From: Clostridiales bacterium UBA4696
GTDB lineage: Bacteria; Bacillota; Clostridia; Oscillospirales; Oscillospiraceae
Reading direction: 5' to 3'
Assembly: GCA_002404795.1 (NCBI GenBank)
Contig: DHKK01000060.1
Location: 1-5,761, forward strand
DNA length: 5,761 nt
Shown: positions 4,713-5,761 of the stretch, in pieces
Numbering within the stretch: the first letter of the stretch is position 1
Layout of the letters: each line of letters opens with the position of its first letter
Notes under the pieces: generated by a model
The model's input: only the letters and a program-made list of their open reading frames with translations
Database searches by the model: none
Told to the model about the DNA's origin: nothing
Translations under genes and position numbers: made by a program

Positions 4713-5761
4713 ATGTCCAAAGAGCTCATTCGCCTCACGAATCTCACTATGACATTCGAGGACGGAGAGACGATTCTCGACAACATCAACCTGTACATCA
4801 ACAACAAGGAATTCCTCACATTGCTGGGTCCCAGCGGCTGCGGAAAGACCACCATGCTCCGGATCATCGGCGGCTTTTTATCGCCTACCTCCGGCGATGT
4901 GCTGTTCAACGGCCAGCGCATCAACGACGTACCGGCCTATAAACGGAGGATCAATACCGTTTTCCAGCGCTACGCACTGTTCCCGCATCTGGACGTGTAT
5001 GACAATATCGCGTTCGGCCTGCGGATCGCAAAGGCACCGGAATCGGAGATCGACGACCGTGTGACCGAGATGCTGGAGATCGTCAGCCTCAAGGGCTTTG
5101 AAAACCGCAGGGTGACGAGCCTGTCCGGCGGTCAGCAGCAGCGTGTGGCCATCGCCCGCGCGCTCGTCAATCGGCCGCAGGTCCTTCTGCTCGACGAACC
5201 GCTGGGCGCGCTCGACCTGCGCCTGCGCAAGGACATGCAGAACGAGCTGAAAAACATCCAGCAGCGGATGGGGATTACATTTATATATGTGACGCACGAT
5301 CAGGAAGAGGCGCTGACCATGTCCGACACCATCGTCGTCATGAACAAGGGCAAGATCCAGCAGATCGGCCGTCCGGAGGATATCTACAACGAGCCGAAGA
5401 ACGCGTTTGTCGCGGATTTCATCGGCGAGTCCAACATCCTCGACGGCGTCATGCTGGAGGATTATCAGGTCAAGTTCTTCGGCCGGAAGTTCCAGTGCGT
5501 CGACAAGGGCTTTGCGCCCAACGAACCGGTCGACGTCGTCATCCGTCCGGAGGATATCGACATCGTCCCGCCGGAGCAGGGTCATCTGTGCGGCACGGTC
5601 ACGTCTGTCACCTTCAAGGGCGTCCATTACGACACCATCGTCGATTTCAAGGGCTTCAAGTGGCTCATCCAGACCACGGACTATTGCCCTGTTGACGCGT
5701 ATATCGGCATCCGCCTCAATCCTGAGGATATCCATATCATGCACAAGAGCGAGTACTCCGG
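4713..5761 (+). CDS. potA: Spermidine/putrescine-type ABC importer ATP-binding protein PotA (3' end outside window)
   Basis: The 349 residues visible form the cytoplasmic ATPase that powers a polyamine-type ABC importer. Visible motifs are Walker A GPSGCGKTT (39-47), Q-loop Q85 in VFQRYALFPHL, signature LSGGQQQR (137-144), Walker B VLLLDEP (157-163), D-loop ALD (166-168) and switch H195 in YVTHDQEEA. After residue 240 comes a TOBE-type C-terminal region with VIRPEDIDIV (276-285). TOBE domains mark the CUT1/PotA/MalK group; VFQRYALFPHLDVYDNIAFG and FIGESNILDG are most like PotA. Spermidine versus putrescine, or another substrate, cannot be settled here. The ATG has GGGGGAGG (4701-4708) four bases upstream. 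The frame is still open at the window end; PotA proteins are usually about 350-380 residues, so little is missing. Permease (potB, potC) and binding-protein (potD) genes are expected downstream but are not visible. It has its own promoter and a structured leader. Confidence 0.9.
   Translation, partial: MSKELIRLTNLTMTFEDGETILDNINLYINNKEFLTLLGPSGCGKTTMLRIIGGFLSPTSGDVLFNGQRINDVPAYKRRINTVFQRYALFPHLDVYDNIAFGLRIAKAPESEIDDRVTEMLEIVSLKGFENRRVTSLSGGQQQRVAIARALVNRPQVLLLDEPLGALDLRLRKDMQNELKNIQQRMGITFIYVTHDQEEALTMSDTIVVMNKGKIQQIGRPEDIYNEPKNAFVADFIGESNILDGVMLEDYQVKFFGRKFQCVDKGFAPNEPVDVVIRPEDIDIVPPEQGHLCGTVTSVTFKGVHYDTIVDFKGFKWLIQTTDYCPVDAYIGIRLNPEDIHIMHKSEYS

Noticed and set aside
4571..4942. 123-codon plus-strand open frame starting inside the terminator
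   Set aside because: It begins in the terminator loop, spans the potA promoter and continues out of frame into potA, with no ribosome binding site.
4878..5744. 288-codon minus-strand open frame across potA
   Set aside because: Asp/Arg/Val-rich antisense shadow; PotA motifs run uninterrupted on the plus strand.

Overview
The window looks like chromosomal DNA from a GC-rich, low-oxygen Firmicute, most likely an Oscillospirales/Clostridia-type gut bacterium. The grounds are strong AGGAGG-type ribosome binding sites, sigma-A type promoters, a four-cysteine (zinc) L32, Firmicute-like versions of Der and the M42 peptidase, and a palindromic CTCCCTC/GAGGGAG intergenic repeat of a kind I recall from Faecalibacterium/Oscillibacter relatives. 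The genus cannot be fixed from the sequence alone.

Layout. Positions 1-121 hold a palindromic intergenic repeat. Four genes then lie on the minus strand; in transcription order they are a DUF177/YceD-family protein (3400-2900), rpmF for ribosomal protein L32 (2854-2669), der for the double-domain ribosome-assembly GTPase (2596-1262), and an M42-family metallopeptidase (1174-134). A 159-bp intergenic region (3413-3571) carries back-to-back sigma-A promoters. From it an RluA-family pseudouridine synthase (3572-4525) is read on the plus strand and ends at a strong intrinsic terminator. A new promoter (4611-4639) then drives potA, the ATPase subunit of a polyamine-type ABC importer, which runs off the right edge without a stop codon.

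How the genes fit together. DUF177-rpmF-der is a ribosome-biogenesis cluster: an rRNA-associated factor, a large-subunit protein and a 50S assembly GTPase. The divergently read pseudouridine synthase modifies rRNA, so the shared promoter region may coordinate ribosome-building genes. A terminator-like hairpin between rpmF and der probably makes der expression lower than that of rpmF. The M42 peptidase and potA are metabolic or transport neighbours with no clear link to the ribosome genes.

No stretch over 300 bases lacks a gene. I see no tRNA, rRNA, CRISPR, insertion sequence or phage gene, and no evidence of a new defence or mobile system. The most interesting material is regulatory: phased A/T tracts next to the divergent promoters, an attenuator-like hairpin in the potA leader, a terminator inside the rpmF-der gap, and the terminal repeat.
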